Shown: positions 8,153 through 15,529 of the stretch, piece after piece
How positions within the stretch are numbered: the stretch's first letter is position 1
Layout of the letters: every line of letters starts with the position of its first letter
NCBI GenBank assembly: GCA_029933635.1
Contig: JAOZNS010000006.1
Location: forward strand, 1 to 27,613
DNA from: Candidatus Zixiibacteriota bacterium
GTDB taxonomy: Bacteria; Zixibacteria; MSB-5A5; SM1-73
Reading direction: 5' to 3'
Length of the DNA stretch: 27,613 nucleotides
Program-made: the position numbers and the translations under genes
Notes under the pieces: generated by a model
What the model was told of the DNA's origin: nothing
The model's input: the letters and a program-made list of their open reading frames with translations, nothing else
Database searches by the model: none

Positions 8153-9616
8153 ATGAACTATAATTCAATATCTGAATGTTCCTCCCGGCCGGATGAGTCA
8201 ATGATCAAAGTAGAAGAGCAAAATCATTTTCCTCTCTCAACTGGGCAAGAAAAGCTGAAGAAACTGCTAACCTCCATAAACTCCAAGCTGGACAAGCTTG
8301 CCCAAATCTGTTCAGAACTTGATCAGCTAATTGATGAACCCAACATCAAGAATCCGAGCCGGGATTATATTCCATTTGGTGAATTCTCGCCACTCCCCTT
8401 AGCTCAGGATGTCTCCATGGACCCGGCACTGAATTATCATCTCTCCTGGCTTCTTGATTTCCTAATAAAATTATATGGTTTCAATGCTGGTGGTGTTTTT
8501 CTCTTAGGCAATGACAAGTTTGGATTCAAGAGATTGGCTTTGTCTGGAGAACATCCTGAGAAATTTGAGGAGATGATAAACTCCTTATGGAAAAAAGGCG
8601 ACATCATTGGGGCAATCGATCAAAAAAGAAGGATGATCTTTCCCACACAAAAGGAAGGAAGTCTTTTGGTCCTCCCCTTTAAGGTGCTGGACAAAAAAGA
8701 TGGATTTTGGGCGGCACATTTCAGCCAGGCTTTTCTTCTGAATAGGAAGGCGAGAGTAGATCTTTTTTTCTGGACAGAACTTTTTATTTCCTGTATTGAG
8801 GTTTCTTATCTTAGAAGAAACTTTTCACCTTTTGCTCAAAAGGAGAAGATAAGTAAGATCGAAGCTGAGAAGTTCTTCACCACCACCCAGTTAGCCAAAG
8901 CGACGGCACATCAGATAAATAACTTCCTTCAGGTAATTCTGGGCAGGGTTCAGCTTCTGAAAATGAATAAAAATAGATCTGCTAACTTTTCTTCAGACAC
9001 AACCCCATTGGATACCATTGAAGAAAACGCCAATCGTGCCTGTTTGATTTTAAAAGACTTTTCTGATCATCTGCATAGAGGATCCGATCACAAAAGTGGT
9101 GTAGGTGAGGTGAACATCGGACACATCCTTAAAAGTGATCTTAATCTGCTTGAAGAGGTCCTGAAGGGCAAAAAAATTCAATTAAAAGCAAAGTTAGGAG
9201 ATGATCTTCCAGCAGTATATGGGAATCCGCAAGAACTGGAGTTGGCTCTGATGTGCCTTATCTGGGGAATTGAAGATCGTCTACCTTCCGGTGGCAGCAT
9301 CGTTCTGCAGGCATCTATCCACCAAGACTCACTTTGTTTAGACCTATCCTGTGCTGGAAAAGATAATCAGCCAAACGAAGGGCTGGATCTTTCTTCCAGA
9401 GAAACGGACTCCCGATTCAGGTTAGCTTCTTTACTTTTAGAGCATTATCACGGGATGCTTAGATTCAGAAAAGAAACAAAAGGAAAGATGAGGTTTTCCA
9501 TAAGGTTTCTCTTGGCTTCGGAGTGGCAGAAAGAAAGCATCAAAGGCTCCGCCAGAGCTGAAAGATCAGTATCCAGGTTCAGTTCATCCAGTATGAGGTC
9601 AAATTTAATGACTTGA
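8153..9616 (+). CDS. Degenerate histidine kinase-like protein (GAF-like + HisKA, ATPase motifs lost)
   Basis: A 487-residue protein from the ATG at 8153, preceded by AAAAGGG; a TTG at 8129 inside fliA is also open but less likely. The N-terminal 220 residues contain a GAF-like sensor region ('LLDFLIKLYGFNAGGVFLL'). A HisKA-type dimerisation helix has H253 in 'ATAHQINNFLQVILGRVQLL', where the usual Glu after His is Gln. The C-terminal part aligns by position with an HATPase_c domain but has lost its signatures. The N-box is 'LALMCLIWGIEDRLPSGG' without the Mg-binding Asn, the DxGxG box reads 'SCAGKDNQ', and the glycine-rich G2 box reads 'SRFRLASLLLEHYHG'. It probably cannot bind ATP normally and may act as a phosphotransfer or scaffold protein. 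It sits 13 bases after fliA. Confidence 0.75.
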   Translation: MNYNSISECSSRPDESMIKVEEQNHFPLSTGQEKLKKLLTSINSKLDKLAQICSELDQLIDEPNIKNPSRDYIPFGEFSPLPLAQDVSMDPALNYHLSWLLDFLIKLYGFNAGGVFLLGNDKFGFKRLALSGEHPEKFEEMINSLWKKGDIIGAIDQKRRMIFPTQKEGSLLVLPFKVLDKKDGFWAAHFSQAFLLNRKARVDLFFWTELFISCIEVSYLRRNFSPFAQKEKISKIEAEKFFTTTQLAKATAHQINNFLQVILGRVQLLKMNKNRSANFSSDTTPLDTIEENANRACLILKDFSDHLHRGSDHKSGVGEVNIGHILKSDLNLLEEVLKGKKIQLKAKLGDDLPAVYGNPQELELALMCLIWGIEDRLPSGGSIVLQASIHQDSLCLDLSCAGKDNQPNEGLDLSSRETDSRFRLASLLLEHYHGMLRFRKETKGKMRFSIRFLLASEWQKESIKGSARAERSVSRFSSSSMRSNLMT

Positions 9617-9707
9617 GTTTTTAGGATAAATCATATCATTCAGATAGAAAAAACTCCCCTTCGAGGTTCTAGAAGTTCTCATGAAGGGTTGGAAAGGAGG
9701 AGAAACT

Positions 9708-10211
9708 TTGTCTGGCACAGAAGAGGTTGATGCAAAGGCTGAACTGTCTGCAACCGTGTTGGAACAAGCACCGTTTCCTATCAAAACATCTGGTGGTCGT
9801 AAATATCTCCGTATAGAGCTTTCTTCTCCGGTGAAGCTTCGTCTGCTAAGATGCGTTAAAGGAAGGATAAAGCTTTCCTCAAATCAAACCCCTGGCACGA
9901 TCCTTAATCTCAGCGAGAAAGGAGTGCTTCTGGTTTGCGATTCTCCTGTCCCGGAGGAAGGTTTTTTACTCTTAACTCTAAACTTAAACAAATTGGTGGT
10001 GCTGGAGGGAGTGTTGGGAAAGATCAAAAGGGTGGAGCCTTCAGACGAAGGTGATTTCCTGGTGGGTATAGAGTTTGTATGCCGAGAAGAGTTGGAAAAG
10101 CTCACATCCGCCAAGGAGATTGAGCGCCTTCCAGTAAAGGTGGCAGGCTTCGATAAGAAATTGGGAAAAATTATTTCCAGCTTCCTGCGCACAGCTAAGT
10201 TAACCATTTAG
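9708..10211 (+). CDS. PilZ domain protein, predicted c-di-GMP receptor
   Basis: A 167-residue protein from a TTG start at 9708, chosen because a near-perfect AAAGGAGG site lies 7 bases upstream at 9693-9700. An in-frame ATG at 9681 would place that site inside the gene. The PilZ domain spans about residues 28-130 and keeps both c-di-GMP contacts: the arginine motif RxxxR ('RKYLR') and the (D/N)xSxxG motif ('NLSEKG'). These are followed by beta-barrel strands ending in 'FLVGIEFV'. The remaining C-terminal 40 residues are basic. PilZ proteins transmit c-di-GMP levels to flagella, pili or exopolysaccharide systems. It lies between two kinase-like genes, so a role in the motility or signalling block is likely; the target is unknown. 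Confidence 0.83.
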   Translation: MSGTEEVDAKAELSATVLEQAPFPIKTSGGRKYLRIELSSPVKLRLLRCVKGRIKLSSNQTPGTILNLSEKGVLLVCDSPVPEEGFLLLTLNLNKLVVLEGVLGKIKRVEPSDEGDFLVGIEFVCREELEKLTSAKEIERLPVKVAGFDKKLGKIISSFLRTAKLTI

Positions 10212-10462
10212 TAAGAGTTTGACCAAAAGACCCTTTGCATCTTTTCAACTCTCACGAAAAAGTGAGATAGACTCGAATAGAAACCTATCCCTTCTGGTGG
10301 CTTCATAAATCGTGATAGGGGGCTCTTGCTGGGGCTATAAAGTTTCTGATTTTTTAAAAACTAAGTGGAAAGAGGGTTAATCCTTCCAGGGATATTAATC
10401 TCCGGGGATGTTACCTCTTGATCACAACCTTGTAATAACCTAACAAGTTGGGGGCTTATAAA

Positions 10463-11350
10463 ATGATTAGGAAAAAGAAAAGCAAAAAGATTACCAAATT
10501 ATCAAAGAACACCCAAAGACAAAAGTCTTTGCGGGTAGGCACAAGCCAGGACACTCTTAAGGCTAATTTCGAGGTGTTAACTGGAGTCTGTGGAGTGATT
10601 GCGCAATCGACCGAACAGACAAAAATTTTCGAAAAAATGCTGAACCTTATTGGAAAAGCAGTGGAGTTCAGTTGTGCCAGCCTCTTTTTGCTGGATAAGG
10701 ATCAAAATCAAATGAGAGAGGTGGCTTCAGTGGGAAAGAGGGTGGATCTGATTGATTTCGTCAGATTCGATACTGGAGCTGGATTCTCCGCCTGGGTGGC
10801 CAAGGAGAAAAGGCCTGTTCTTCTTCCTAATCTTCATCGGAAAAGAGGAAAAGAGGGGATCAAATCTTTTTTAGCCTTACCTCTGATCTTAAATGGTGAA
10901 CTTTTTGGGGTTATGAATTTAAGTCACATAAGACCTCACGCATTCGGACCTGAAGATGTAAATTTCTTAAATTTAGTTTCTATTCCAGTAACTTTGGGTT
11001 TGGAACGCATGTTTTATCATTCGGAGGTCAAAAAGCTTCAACACCACCTACAACAGATGAGGGAGCATTCCAGAGAACTTGAGGAAAAAATTGCCCGATT
11101 GGAGGATATGATACCAACCCCACAGCTTTTAGAAAGGTTGAATCAAAAGATTCAACCTCCGCTTTCCAGCATAGCAGAGAATGCCCAGTTTCTCTTAGAA
11201 AGCCTCTCCATTCAGCAGGAAGAGAAATCACGTCAAAAGAGCAAAAAAATTGATCTTCAATTCAAACGAGGTCTGCGGCAGATTAAAAATGAGGTCAATC
11301 AGATTGCCAGAACCACCGAACGGGTGCTGAAAAGAGGTTTTGTCTGGTGA
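10463..11350 (+). CDS. GAF domain protein with vestigial HisKA helix
   Basis: A 295-residue cytoplasmic protein. The ATG at 10463 is preferred because a GGGGG tract lies 8 bases upstream; a TTG at 10448 is also in frame. A very basic tail (1-30) precedes a GAF domain at about 40-190 ('FEKMLNLIGKAVEFSCASLFLLDKD', 'FRFDTGAGFSAWVA' region, 'SFLALPLILNGELFGVMNLSH'). Then comes a coiled coil at about 195-220, and then 'LNQKIQPPLSSIAENAQFLLE', which aligns with the HisKA H-box 'AHEINNPL..I' with His replaced by Gln (Q228) and Glu by Lys. The protein ends about 70 residues later, with no ATPase domain. It is probably a sensor or dimerisation module derived from a kinase, without catalysis. The ligand is unknown. 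Confidence 0.7.
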   Translation: MIRKKKSKKITKLSKNTQRQKSLRVGTSQDTLKANFEVLTGVCGVIAQSTEQTKIFEKMLNLIGKAVEFSCASLFLLDKDQNQMREVASVGKRVDLIDFVRFDTGAGFSAWVAKEKRPVLLPNLHRKRGKEGIKSFLALPLILNGELFGVMNLSHIRPHAFGPEDVNFLNLVSIPVTLGLERMFYHSEVKKLQHHLQQMREHSRELEEKIARLEDMIPTPQLLERLNQKIQPPLSSIAENAQFLLESLSIQQEEKSRQKSKKIDLQFKRGLRQIKNEVNQIARTTERVLKRGFVW

Positions 11351-11418
11351 TCGGGGAAAATTATAATCGCACGGCGTTCTTCCATCATAGTTACCATTTT
11401 TGAGACATCGAACTTTAG

Positions 11419-13032
11419 ATGGATCTGGATGATTTTATGCAAAATATCTCCAGCCTCAATAAGGCTTTCGATATAACAAATCCCTATTTAAAAATCCTGG
11501 CAAAGCTTTCAAACCAGCTTCCCTTTGGGATCTTCCAGAACTGTCCTGAAGGAAAGCTGGAACATGTAAACCGATTCCTATCTGAATTGTTAAGGGATGA
11601 AGAGGAAAAGCAGCCTGAGCCTGAAGAATCATTAAGGCAACAGATTCGCAAGCAGGTTGAAAACTGTGTCGCCTCCGGCCAAGCGTTGTCAATAATGGTG
11701 AAGGATTTTAGGAATCCTTTTCTCCTCATTCGTGTCTTTCCGATCAAAGACAGAGAAGGGAGGATAATCAAGGTGGGAGGATGGGTTGAGGATCTGTCCA
11801 GCATGATTAACAGACCTTCGAGCTTGGAGAAAAAGATAAATGAACTTTCGATCCTTTGTGAGCTGGGCAAAGCTTTACAAAGCACCCTGAATTTAGAGGA
11901 GATACTTCAAATCGTTTTAATCGGCGTTACCGCAGGAGAGGGGCTGGGATTCAATCGCGCTTTTCTTTTGCTTCTTAATCGGTCAAAGACCAGGCTGGAG
12001 GGGAGAATGGCTATTGGTCCCTCCAGCCCGGAGGAGGCTAAAAGGATCTGGGATTTTCTTTCTACCCGGAGACGCTCCTTGGAAGAGATATTGCTCACTT
12101 ACAAGCAACTTCAAAAGAAAAGAGACTTTTAGTCAATCACTTGGTGAAAAAACTTAAAATTCCGCTCTCGGATGAAAGAAATTCGCTAATTTGGTCGATG
12201 TTAAATAAGGAGGCTTTGAGCATCACCAAAGGGACCAAAAAAAGAGATGAAGATCTTTTTCAGCTCCTTGGTTCTAATCAGCTTGCGGTAACTCCTCTTG
12301 TATCCAAGGATAAAATGCTGGGGGTCATAGTGCCAGATAATCTGATCACCCAAAAGCCCATAGATGATGACGACGTCAAGCTTCTCTCCATATGCGCTCA
12401 CCATGCTTCAGTCGCAATAGAGAACTCTCAGCTTTATAAGGAGTTGAGAAAAAAAATAAGAAAATTAGCAGAAGCTAACAAAAAGATCGCAGAAAGTACC
12501 ACGAGGTTATTGAAGGTGGAGAGGTTATCTGCGCTGGGACAGATCACCTCCCAGGTAGCTCACGAGTTACGCAATCCCATGACCGTCATCGGTGGATTCG
12601 CACGTTCGCTTTTACGGAAAATGGAGGAGGGAAGTTCTGATCATGATGAGGATCATAGTTAAGGATATGGAAAGAATGGAAAGCGTTTTGAACAATGTGC
12701 TTGACTTCTCCAGACCAGATAGGTCTAATCTCAAGATGGTGGATCTAAATGAGCTGGTTGATCAGACCTTTGAGATGATGGAGCCGGAGATAGATACTAC
12801 CAGAATTTCCCTGATTAATTTTCCCTCACCCAATCTTTCCTCTGTTAAGGCAAATCCTGATCTTTTACGCCAAGCTCTGTTAAACATCTCCCGCAACGCC
12901 ATCCGGGCAATGCCACAGGGGGGCGTTCTGTCCGTCACCACCGGACAGAAGGAAAGTTCTGTGAAAATAATGATCAAAGATAGTGGCTTTGGCATTTTTC
13001 CAGAAAATCAAAACAAAATCTTTGATTCCTAA
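11419..13032 (+). pseudogene. Broken PAS-GAF histidine kinase (two frameshifts, truncated 3' end)
   Basis: The three frame segments join into one kinase. Segment 11419-12132 encodes a PAS-like domain (about 35-135) and the first half of a GAF domain, stopping at TAG in 'GACTTTTAG'. Resuming one base back (TTA at 12129) continues the GAF domain through 12141-12662, including the HisKA H-box 'VAHELRNPM' (His codon at 12561). At about 12645 the frame shifts again to a segment ending at 13032 with an intact N-box ('LLNISRNAIRAMPQGG') and G1 box ('DSGFGI'). It stops at 'KIFDS', before the G2 GLGL box and the rest of the ATPase. Three independent lesions suggest decay, although the two shifts alone could be assembly errors. 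It directly precedes the receiver gene, its likely former partner. Confidence 0.8.
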
Positions 13033-13046
13033 AATAAGGAGGAAAA

Positions 13047-13484
13047 GTGAGAACCAGACAATCTAAATCAGGGCCCCCATTCGAACAGAGCTTAAAGGAT
13101 TTATCCAGCCGTCCAAGCATACTGGTGGTGGATGATGAGGAGCACATTCTAAAGCTTTATGAAAAGGTGCTCTCAGAAGAGGGATATCAAGTAAAAACCG
13201 CCACCTGCGGGGAGGAGGCTTTAAGGATGGCTAAAGAAAGGTCACCGGAGGTGGTGATTCTGGATATCAAGCTGCCAGATCTAAATGGACTAGAAATTTT
13301 GAGTGGATTAAGAAAGCTCAACAGAAAAACTTACATCATTCTTAATTCAGCCTATTCCACCTACAAAAGTGATTTCCAGTCATGGCTGGCAGATGCATAT
13401 CTGGTGAAATCTCCCAATCTGGATGAGCTTAAACAGAAGGTGAAGGAGCTGATCAACATCCGAAAGATGAATTTGATTCATTGA
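13047..13484 (+). CDS. Stand-alone response-regulator receiver domain protein
   Basis: A 145-residue CheY-like receiver without an output domain. The acidic pair is D29/D30 ('LVVDDEE'), the phosphoacceptor is D73 in 'VVILDIKLPD', the switch Ser is S101 ('IILNSAY'), and the conserved Lys is K121 ('AYLVKS'). A 20-residue N-terminal extension precedes the fold. Such single-domain regulators pass phosphate by protein contact, as CheY or Spo0F do. The GTG start has an AAGGAGG site at 13037-13043 that begins just after the stop of the broken kinase, so the two genes were probably once co-translated. With that kinase damaged, the phosphodonor may be another kinase elsewhere. Confidence 0.85.
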   Translation: MRTRQSKSGPPFEQSLKDLSSRPSILVVDDEEHILKLYEKVLSEEGYQVKTATCGEEALRMAKERSPEVVILDIKLPDLNGLEILSGLRKLNRKTYIILNSAYSTYKSDFQSWLADAYLVKSPNLDELKQKVKELINIRKMNLIH

Positions 13485-13521
13485 AGAGTCGTCCTGAGCA
13501 GAATATAAAGTGGGGGAGGAT

Positions 13522-13923
13522 ATGATCAAATCTCAAGGGATTGAAAAAGCTTCGAATGTGTTGAGGTCGGTGGAGGAGCTCTCCGCTCAGGCGAAGCACA
13601 CAGCCTCCAGCTTGGCTTTTGCTGCCTCCCAGGCAAGAGAGACAGGAGAGCTTTCCACCCGAGTTTATGATGAGATTCTGGATCTGGTAGATCAGACTGG
13701 ACAGGCTACCTCAGAGATAAACAGAATAATTCGGGTGGTAAAAATGGAGGTAGGGAAACTTTATAAGATTTCCCGCCACGGAGAGATAGAATTGGAAAAA
13801 AACGGAGAATTGATTGAGAAGATTGAACGATCCTTAGCCTCGCTTCTACAGGAGAGCCAAAGGGTGCTTTATATCATGAAAAAGCTTAAATCCGTTTCGG
13901 CAAATAATAAATTGATCTCCTGA
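13522..13923 (+). CDS. Small coiled-coil protein resembling part of a chemoreceptor signalling domain
   Basis: A 133-residue, almost wholly helical protein from the ATG at 13522. A GTG at 13510 is also in frame; the GGGGGAGG tract lies between the two, so the start is uncertain. Residues about 15-80 ('LSAQAKHTASSLAFAASQARETGE', then 'LVDQTGQATSEINRIIRVV') align by eye with the MCP stretch 'QTNLLALNAAIEAARAGE...T.EI..LI'. However, the glycine hinge and most of the CheA/CheW-binding tip are missing. There is no membrane segment or ligand domain. It may be a helical scaffold or adaptor. It follows the receiver gene by 37 bases and precedes csrA. The family resemblance is weak and the function is unknown. 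Confidence 0.6.
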   Translation: MIKSQGIEKASNVLRSVEELSAQAKHTASSLAFAASQARETGELSTRVYDEILDLVDQTGQATSEINRIIRVVKMEVGKLYKISRHGEIELEKNGELIEKIERSLASLLQESQRVLYIMKKLKSVSANNKLIS

Positions 13924-13945
13924 TACAAAAGCGGAAAGTCCAGGC

Positions 13946-13972
13946 TAAGGAATTGGAATTTTTTACCGATTC
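13946..13972 (+). promoter_or_regulatory. Candidate FliA (sigma-28) promoter upstream of csrA
   Basis: TAAGGAAT (13946-13953) and ACCGATTC (13965-13972) are separated by exactly 11 bases, the spacing of the sigma-28 consensus TAAAGTTT-N11-GCCGATAA. Each half matches 5 of 8 bases, including the CCGAT core. It lies in the 223-base gap before csrA, and the same block encodes FliA. The match is moderate. Confidence 0.35.
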
Positions 13973-14146
13973 TTTGAATTGGAGGTCTAGAAGTAGGTTG
14001 CCTTTCGAGCTTCAAGGGGCAAGAAGAAGGTGAGATCTAAAGGGAGGCTTCTAACACCAAAGTATTGTGATGTATCAGGACGATTCAACATCGACCCAAT
14101 CATAACTTTTTTCTTCCTGGCGGGTCTTTTTTCAAAAGAGGGGGTT

Positions 14147-14482
14147 ATGCTAATTTTAACAAGGAAGTTAGGAGAAAGCATTACCATAGGTGATGATATT
14201 AAGATAACCATTTTAGGAGTGCGAGGTCGTCAGGTGAGGTTGGGGATAATTGCTCCACAAAAGGTAACCATTCACAGGGAGGAAATATATTTCAAGATTC
14301 AGGAAGAGAACAAAAAGGCGGCTGACAGCATGCTGGATGATGTCTCCCAGATTGCCCGCATGATGAAAGAAGACCACCAAAACCAGTCGGAGGCACCTTC
14401 TAATTCCGACCCATCAGAGACTGAAAAGCTCAAAAAAAATAAAAATTCAAAAAGAGGTAACCGAGCAAAACCAAAGGAATGA
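14147..14482 (+). CDS. csrA: Carbon storage regulator CsrA with C-terminal extension
   Basis: A 111-residue protein whose first 55 or so residues are canonical CsrA, beginning 'MLILTRKLGESITIGD'. The RNA-contact residues L4, R6 and R44 ('VTIHREEIY') are all kept. CsrA is a dimer that binds GGA motifs in leader RNAs, often over ribosome sites, and represses translation; in many flagellated bacteria it represses flagellin. The remaining 50 or so residues form an unusual hydrophilic tail, first acidic then Lys-rich. CsrA is usually 55-75 residues. The ATG at 14147 follows GAGGGGG and matches the universal MLIL start, so upstream in-frame codons from 14030 are rejected. fliW, encoding its antagonist, lies 330 bases downstream. 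Confidence 0.92.
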   Translation: MLILTRKLGESITIGDDIKITILGVRGRQVRLGIIAPQKVTIHREEIYFKIQEENKKAADSMLDDVSQIARMMKEDHQNQSEAPSNSDPSETEKLKKNKNSKRGNRAKPKE

Positions 14483-14485
14483 GCT

Positions 14486-14665
14486 ATGTTCTTCAGAACT
14501 AAAAATAAAAATAAAGCAGAGGATTTGAACCGAAAGGTGGAGAGGTATAAAAGATGGTGGCAGGATCAAACTTGGGACATTCCCTGTGACCGATCAAATC
14601 GCTCCAAAGAGAAAAATCCTCAAAAGCCTTTTGACTCAAGCTTTGTGTATTATGAGGAAGGATAA
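14486..14665 (+). CDS. Small hypothetical protein between csrA and fliW
   Basis: A 59-codon frame beginning 'MFFRTKNKNKAEDLNRKVERYKRWWQ' and ending 'FVYYEEG'. The ATG lies 3 bases after the csrA stop, with AAAGGA 7 bases upstream, so it looks translationally coupled to csrA. It is very hydrophilic, with a basic N-terminal half and several aromatics, and has no membrane segment. I recognise no family. Its reality rests on the ribosome site, the tight spacing and the absence of overlap with another gene. Confidence 0.55.
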   Translation: MFFRTKNKNKAEDLNRKVERYKRWWQDQTWDIPCDRSNRSKEKNPQKPFDSSFVYYEEG

Positions 14666-14811
14666 ACCCCTCAGAATATGGGGGCATACAAAAAGGTTTT
14701 TACTCAGGTTGTTTCTGTTTCAAGTTCTATAAACACAATGAAATAGGATTCCTCTCGGTCAAGGTCTTTCATTTTTTCCATGGTTAAAGCCTATTCGTGG
14801 TAGGGGTGGAT

Positions 14812-15285
14812 ATGAAATTTGTCACATCCAGATTTGGAGAGATTGAGTTTGACGAAAATGAAATAATCCTCCTTCCCAAAGGAATTTTAGGGTTTTCGCA
14901 GCTTACTCGATATGTTGTATTAGAGAAAAAGGAATCTGCTCCCTTCAAATGGCTTCAATCGGTTGAGGATCCCAAGGTGGCTTTTGTTATCATAGATCCC
15001 GTCAGGCTTTTTCCCAATTACAAGCTGGAGATCGACGAGATAGAGCTGGAGGAGCTAAATTATACCAGCTCACGCGATTTGATCACCTACGTCATAGTTA
15101 CGGTTCCTCAAGATCCGTCTCAAGCCTCTGTCAATTTATTAGGACCCTTGGTGATAAATTCCAAAAGGAGATTAGCCAAGCAGGCAGTTATGCCCAACAG
15201 CCCTTATACCATCAAACATTACCTTCTGGACGAGATCAAAAAGCGCCTGCGACGAAAACAGACTGGCCGAAAAGCCTCGATGTAA
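14812..15285 (+). CDS. fliW: Flagellar assembly factor FliW (CsrA antagonist)
   Basis: A 157-residue protein with the FliW pattern: 'TSRFGEIEFDENEIILLPKGILGF' at the N-terminus, 'FKWLQSVEDPKVAFVIIDP' in the middle and 'VNLLGPLVINSKRRLAKQAV' near the end. FliW binds CsrA at a site away from its RNA face and relieves repression. When flagellin accumulates it titrates FliW, so CsrA again represses flagellin translation. The ATG at 14812 is preferred, with AGGGGTGG just upstream; a GTG at 14797 is in frame but would include that site. Presence of csrA and fliW together suggests this organism builds, or once built, flagella, although no flagellin gene is in the window. Confidence 0.92.
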   Translation: MKFVTSRFGEIEFDENEIILLPKGILGFSQLTRYVVLEKKESAPFKWLQSVEDPKVAFVIIDPVRLFPNYKLEIDEIELEELNYTSSRDLITYVIVTVPQDPSQASVNLLGPLVINSKRRLAKQAVMPNSPYTIKHYLLDEIKKRLRRKQTGRKASM

Positions 15286-15529
15286 AAAACAAATACAAAA
15301 TATTTCCGGAGAGCTTGATAGAAAAACAGGAGAGATAGTTTTCAATGCACCTCTAACATTGCCTTAGCCAAAACCCCTCACTTAAAAAATGTCTTTTCTG
15401 TTGAAAACTTTTAGAAATCTGGTTCTTCTCCATTTCGGTTGTCCCCTGGTTCCGGGAAACAGGTCCTGTTGATCCGCCGAAACCTCTGATAACACTGGGA
15501 ACAGATACACCTTACAGGAGAGAGGTTCA

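Noticed and set aside
8140..8155. CsrA-type AGGGATG site over the start of the degenerate kinase
   Set aside because: Similar GGATG strings are simply part of ribosome sites elsewhere in the window (for example before rpmI), and there is no clear hairpin presenting it.
10338..10345. TAAAGTTT, a perfect sigma-28 -35 box upstream of the GAF protein
   Set aside because: The position 11 bases downstream reads AAAACTAA, with no CGAT core, so there is no -10 element.
12120..12140. Programmed -1 frameshift in the PAS-GAF kinase
   Set aside because: The site GAC-TTT-TAG is not a proper X-XXY-YYZ slippery heptamer, no stimulatory element is evident, and the gene has two further lesions.
15389..15472. 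27-codon frame with two Cys just upstream of the second radical SAM gene, considered as a RiPP precursor
   Set aside because: It has no ribosome site, no leader-core pattern, and the sequence overlaps a GC-rich hairpin in the leader.
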